From positions 4,609,517-4,673,516 of the forward strand of contig NC_053414.1 of assembly GCF_016859285.1 (NCBI RefSeq): DNA of 64,000 bases, given 5' to 3'. The DNA is from Xiphias gladius. Taxonomy: Eukaryota > Chordata > Actinopteri > Istiophoriformes > Xiphiidae. The translations under genes and the position numbers were made by a program. This document shows positions 59,401 through 64,000 of this stretch, in pieces (the first letter of the stretch is position 1; the number at the start of each line of letters is the position of its first letter). The notes beneath the pieces are model-generated. The model was given only the letters and a program-made list of their open reading frames with translations, did not search any database and was not told the DNA's origin.

Positions 59401-60326
59401 AGGTAGTTCGAGTTCTCACTGTGGCATGTTTTAATACTGTGACATACATGTTTAATGGGTGGTGCAGCCTTGCTGGACGCTGTCCCAGCAACAACTACTT
59501 CTCTGTACACAACAGAGAAATTTGACCAAAAAGCTCAAGTCAAGTCAGATTTATTTTTTAAAGCACTTTGAACCAGTTGTGTGAGGTGCTTCACGGGCGC
59601 GGTAGACGATGTAAAGCTTAGGTGGCCAATATTTGGTGTATTTTTTTAAGAATGTGTCCGCAGAAATTTGATGCCGTTGGGATGGAAAGACGGAGCCTGC
59701 TCATATTTATGTTTGTATTTCATGTCTAAATATGTAAATAGAGTGTGTGTCTGGTAGACACAGTAAATGTAGGATATTACGAAACTAAAGTTAAGCTGCC
59801 TAGTGTTGTGGTTGGTGTGGCCAGCCCCGAAGGAAATGGACTTTGTACGGTGTGTAAGGAATAAAATATAATGTGACATTGTATAGATTCATTCCTGCTT
59901 TGTATATGACTTCTAGGTCTTTTTTCTATTGAATTAAAGATGCCTTAGATAGCTGCACCCAGTATTTAATGATGTTTTTTCTGTCTAATTCCAGGTAAAA
60001 ACATTTGTAAAATTCCTTTTGTGTTTTTAACTTATGTTACATGCTAATGTCATGTGCACTGATTCAGAATCCCAGGTTCCAAAATTTGTAAATTTAATCT
60101 TGATTGTAATTAAATATAATAAGATTTTCCAAATTAAGACATTTCTTTTGCTTGGTTTCTGTGAGTTCAAGGCTTTCTCTCCAAGCCTCTATGTCATATA
60201 ATGTTCTGCAGCCAATTTCTTCTGTATATCAGGAGAACCCAGAGAACCAGCAATTTGTTTTATAACATGTATAAAGGTGCTAAAACATAAAAGTTTGCTC
60301 CTTTTCTACAGTCACCCCTCAATAAA
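56489..60326 (+). other. sp2: sp2 3'UTR and downstream region, end unresolved
   Basis: Non-coding sequence after the sp2 stop. AATAAA hexamers occur at about 57360, 57811, 59860-59865 and 60321-60326, so the true cleavage site cannot be picked from sequence. The hAT MITE at 58407-58815 lies inside this stretch, in either a long 3'UTR or the spacer. ORFs such as 57419-57736 have no recognised product. Confidence 0.45.
58407..58815 (+). mobile_element. hAT-type MITE, TAGGGCTGGGTATCG family
   Basis: A 409-bp element with perfect 15-nt terminal inverted repeats: TAGGGCTGGGTATCG at 58407-58421 and CGATACCCAGCCCTA at 58801-58815. Flanking octamers CTTACGTC and CTTACTCC match at six of eight positions, a decayed 8-bp target duplication of hAT type. 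There is no coding capacity. A related fragment starts near 61853 (GGGCTGGGTATC). Confidence 0.82.
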
Positions 60327-62349
60327 GAACTCAAACTACCTTTGCTTCTTTTATTTTCTGCGACACTCATTTCAGGATCAATTACAGATAGAAAAGTAGT
60401 TTAGTGATTGTATAATTAAGTTTTTTTTTTTTTTTTGTGCCATGTCTTTGGTCTGGCTTAGTTTGGTTTACTGAGAGCAGTTGAAATATATTTATAAATG
60501 CGACATATTGGGAGAAAAGCATATCGGTCCTTGTCAGGGATAGAATAGTAGGGTCCTGGGTTCATTTCCATCGTTGTCTGACCTTAAGATAAGACAGAAA
60601 ATAGATATCACTTACTCTACCCAAAAAGTAATCGCACCATCGCATGCAAATATCATTAAACTAAGCAGCGAGGTATAGGGAACATAGTAATATCCGAAAA
60701 AGTAGTGCTTGAGTATATACTTTACATATTCTATGCTATATTTTAATGTCGAGTCTTCAAGATATTCGAGCTGATGAAAAACCATTTTCCCTCCAGTTCT
60801 GCTGTCACATCCTTTTGGGATAAATGATGACAGTTATTCATGAACAGGAACATAAGTTCTGCTTTTCAGTACAGTGACATTAACATTTAAAGGTTTTTAA
60901 TGTTAACGATGTGGCAACAGTGTGATCACAGCCAAATTTAATACACTTTCCTTCAATACAAATTTTGAAGGTTTAATCCAAACCTTTCAGCTGTTGAAAA
61001 TTACTTTAAGCCTTTCTTTGTAAGAGCTTGCGGACCCATGTATCCTTACTGTTTTTTGTTTTGTTTTTTTGCTTTTTTTTTTAAAAGACATCATTGATCC
61101 AAAACAAATTTTTGCACCATAATCAATATGCCAAGCATTGTAAATGGAAATGTACAGTTAATCTTTGAGAAAGGAAATACAAAAGAGAAAGGACGAAGAC
61201 AATGAAGAAGAAATAAAAAGAAAGGAAATAAAAAAATAAATAAATGAATACAACAGTAAAAAACAGGCCGACTGATCAGATTAATTCTGAAAATTTTTGC
61301 GTTTTTATGAAACGTTTACACGGGACTTTTATTTTGAAAAGCTCGTTGCCTGCGTCATCAGGGATGGACAGGAGTGTTTGCGTTCGGCTGGTTGGGAGGT
61401 GATATTTAAAGGTTGCTTATCTTTGATTCAGCGCATAATTGGGTTTTATTTTGCACTGTTCTATCTCGTTGGTGGCTTTACTCACATAGTATTCGCGTTA
61501 GCATGGCGGTGCCGGTCAAACAGGCCGAACAGCTTGATATTTTGTCAGCTAAGCTAGTTTAGCTAGCCTTATTTGTTTACATTTGTGTTTGCAGCTGGTC
61601 ACTTTCAGTCAGGAAACCCTCTAATGTCTGCAGAACGTGAACTTTTCTTGTCTCTCGTTTGCTGTATAACCGCTACACACATAAAAAGCTGGAAGATTTT
61701 ATCACAGGTCCAACCAAAGAAGACGTGCAGGGAATCTCTTCGGTTTTACATTCTCCCTGTTTTTCTTTGTGTTTACTCCAGTGCATCACCTGATAGTTTC
61801 AGACACTTAACGTCTAACATAAAGTTGAATTTTTCAGAATGGGACAGAGCAGGGCTGGGTATCCTGTTTCAATACAGATGCCGATACATACTTCTATCGG
61901 TACTTTAGCTTTAGGAATATAATCATAACCAGCCGTGCAAGAACCTTGCCTGAATGAAATGAGTGAAACTAAGATGATCAAAGTTGTGGTTTATATCAGA
62001 AACTTGTCTGATTAAAGGAACAAGGAAAGAATCTGACCAAGAATTTGATGGCAAACTTTCAAACGTGATCTGTTTGATAATCAGTGCTAGAGATTCATTT
62101 CTTTTGGTGCTAAGGTTGAATTCTCAGCCTAAGGTTGACTTCAGCCTGGTGTTGTAGTTTCCTTCCTGGCAAACACACACGTCGGGGAGTTCGGGTTTGT
62201 TTTCATAATAATGGCTAGAAGAATAACCAGCATCTCTATTATCTCCCTCTAAAAGCCCTCTTATCCCTTGCAGTTAGTATTTCATGTCGGGTTGTTTTTT
62301 TGCTCTTCAGATATTTTTCTAGAATGAAAGCAGTCAAATAGGAGGAGGG
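60327..62349. other. sp2-abcc10 spacer and probable abcc10 5' region
   Basis: AT-rich to about 61300. From 61300 to 61560 it has more CpG and includes a 19-codon ORF beginning ATGGCGGTGCCGG (61503). A plausible 5'UTR splice acceptor, atcccttgcag, ends at 62273, suggesting an upstream non-coding exon for abcc10. A fragment GGGCTGGGTATC near 61853 resembles the MITE at 58407. No other gene is recognised. Confidence 0.4.
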
Positions 62350-62525
62350 ATGAGTGAGTTTGGACCAGCGGATCTGGTCGCAGGCCTCTGTTATACAGAC
62401 GAGGAGAATCCTTTCCCTCTGTGGCAGAATGGACACATCAGCCCCTGTTTCAACCAGCTCGTCCTCGGAGCCCTGCCTCATGCTGGGATGGCAGTTTTCA
62501 GTGCCTGCTACCTCGGCATGGCAAG
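62350..62525 (+). CDS. abcc10: abcc10 coding exon 1
   Basis: 176 nt, residues 1-58 plus two bases, covering the extracellular N terminus and first membrane helix. Donor GCAAG/GTAGGT. Confidence 0.92.
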
Positions 62526-64000
62526 GTAGGTCGTCATGCCTGTGAGCGAAACGCAGACTTCACTCCGATTCATTCGTGCATCGCAGAGGAATACAAATAA
62601 TTCCCAGTAACACCAATCACATTTGCAGTTCATTCACAAAAATGAAAACTCCACTTGGTCGTAGTCTTGTATTATTGTATGTTTTACCGAGGTTGGTTGT
62701 AAACACCTGAACACGTCAGGTCTCACAATATCTGCCAGTATTTGCTACTGTAACTACTAGAGGACAAAGGAAAGCAGATGCAGACTAATACAGAACAAAA
62801 ACATGCACAACAACTTTTTTTTTTTTTTTAAAGACTAAAAGTGATGAATTTGTAAAGACAAATATACATTTTCCATTGAAATGTTTTATTTTCATATATC
62901 CACATCATGTTTATCCATACATGTACAGTAGAATGGGATCAGGGACACAGAGTACTTATTTCCCATTAAAAAAGAGTGGGGAAGACACTTGAAATGCTAA
63001 GAAAAATCACAGAAAAGAACTTCTCTGACTGCAGTTCACATCTTCAGATCCACATAGAGAACCTTGGCTGGAGGATGAATATATAGAAGCTCATCACTTA
63101 TCTTTTACATGCCCTTGAACAAGGCGCTTCACTCTCAATTGCGCCACCATAACGTATTTGTGGCCAAGTGCTGATACTCTATAGGAATTTAAAATGAGAA
63201 AGCTCACACATTAATGCCTGAATATGATGAAATTGAGCAGTGCTGAAAACTAGCGAATCAAATGTTCTCATGTAGATAAAGATTCTAAAATAATGTCTGT
63301 GTTTATGTTGAGTAATAACATCGCTGCTCCTCAGATGCAGCCTCCTCCAGACGTCTCCACCCTGTGGTTGGACACTCAGGCTGGTGTCAGCTCTGGTGGC
63401 TGCGCTGCTCTTCACTGCAGATGTCATCCTGGTGAGCGTCCTCCAGCAGGGGGACATGTACCTGGATCTTCTAACTGACAGCTGTGCCATCCTGGCCTGG
63501 CTGGTCCACTTCGGGGCCATAACAGTGCTCCAGAAAACTGCTTTCAGGAGAACTAGAGGACCTCCACTGCTGCTTCTGCTGGTTCTTCTGTCCGTCCCCA
63601 ACCTTGTCATCACCTTGATGATTTACTGTGAAAATGAAGAATATTTAAACCTTACAGAACCTCTTAAACTGGCACGATTTGTCCTCGCCTCAGCCCGGAC
63701 GCTCCCTCTCCTGGTTTACCTCCTGGCTTTTGCGTTTCCTTGCATCAGTGATGCTGGGTACACCTTGTATGTTAACGCTGTGGATGGATCCCCGCTCATC
63801 CCAGAGAGCACCCAGCCAGACACAGGTGAGATGGTGGCCGAGGACGGGAGTGGCTGCACCTCTCGACTCTTCTACCTTTGGTTGACTCCTCTCCTGAGAC
63901 GAGGGCGGCAAGGGGAGCTGGGAAGACCAACTGACGTTTATCATCTTCCTCGGAAACTTCGGACTAGCGTGGTTTGTCGATACTTCCACCAGTGCTGGGA
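62350..64000 (+). CDS. abcc10: abcc10 (MRP7), ABC transporter, N-terminal part
   Basis: Coding exons 62350-62525 and 63335 to the window end give the first 280 residues in frame. The start is MSEFGPADLVAGLC, with an in-frame TAG upstream. FNQLVLGALPHA and SACYLG match human ABCC10 (FTQLVLSALPHA, SACYLG, from memory), as does AEDGSGCTSRLFYLWLTPLL. Five predicted membrane segments (about 37-55, 73-94, 108-124, 137-156, 174-194) form TMD0. Then comes the lasso linker; N164-L-T lies in an extracellular loop. Both ATPase domains lie beyond the window. By family knowledge it exports glucuronide conjugates, leukotriene C4 and taxanes. Confidence 0.92.
62526..63334. other. abcc10 intron 1
   Basis: 809-nt AT-rich intron. 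A short block CCCTTGAACAAGGCGCTTCA near 63110 resembles a piece common in fish interspersed repeats. Nothing else recognised. Confidence 0.7.
63335..64000 (+). CDS. abcc10: abcc10 coding exon 2 (runs off the window)
   Basis: Acceptor gctgctcctcag. The reading frame is open to the last base, giving residues 59-280 with TMD0 helices 2-5 and the linker GELGRPTDVYHLPRKLRTSV, which matches the human [20 protein letters not shown] block. No donor is seen before 64000. Confidence 0.93.

Overview
This is ordinary vertebrate nuclear DNA, almost certainly from a teleost fish, probably a percomorph. Coding exons are short, have GT/AG boundaries and are split by introns. CA/TG microsatellites are dense, and the non-coding DNA carries many decayed repeats of kinds common in bony fish: an L2/CR1-like LINE, a tRNA-derived SINE, hAT MITEs, Tc1/mariner debris and several unnamed dispersed families. 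I see no operons, CRISPR arrays, tRNA or rRNA genes.

Four protein-coding genes are supported by exon-by-exon translation and recall of the vertebrate families. (1) gpr179, minus strand, partial: coding exons 1 (4719-5641) and 2 (3404-3512), encoding the first 344 residues of an orphan class C receptor; the rest lies beyond base 1. (2) socs7, plus strand, complete: nine coding exons from 15244 to 35251 (858 aa) with a proline-rich region, SH2 domain and SOCS box, and a probable 3'UTR exon from 36478. (3) sp2, plus strand, complete: eight coding exons from 44343 to 56488 (608 aa), an Sp-family factor with a buttonhead box and three C2H2 zinc fingers. (4) abcc10 (MRP7), plus strand, partial: coding exons 62350-62525 and 63335 to the window end, encoding TMD0 and the start of the lasso linker. 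Reading phase is kept across every junction given.

Layout: 1-5641 gpr179 and its introns; 5642-15243 the divergent gpr179/socs7 intergenic region, with a 243-bp TG tract and a dead LINE; 15244-about 41 kb socs7 and its probable 3'UTR; about 41-43.9 kb intergenic DNA with nested transposons; 43.9-56.5 kb sp2 behind a GC-rich promoter; 56.5-62.3 kb sp2 3'UTR and spacer with a hAT MITE; 62.35 kb onward abcc10.

The genes do not form a pathway: a retinal synaptic receptor, a Cullin-5 substrate adaptor, a transcription factor and an ABC transporter. I did not find a novel biological system. The items most worth a second look are microsatellites abutting several splice sites, the long N-terminal part of socs7, the 7-nt first coding exon of sp2, a transposase relic just past an sp2 splice donor, the nested and target-site-flanked transposons, and the gpr179-socs7-sp2-abcc10 linkage.
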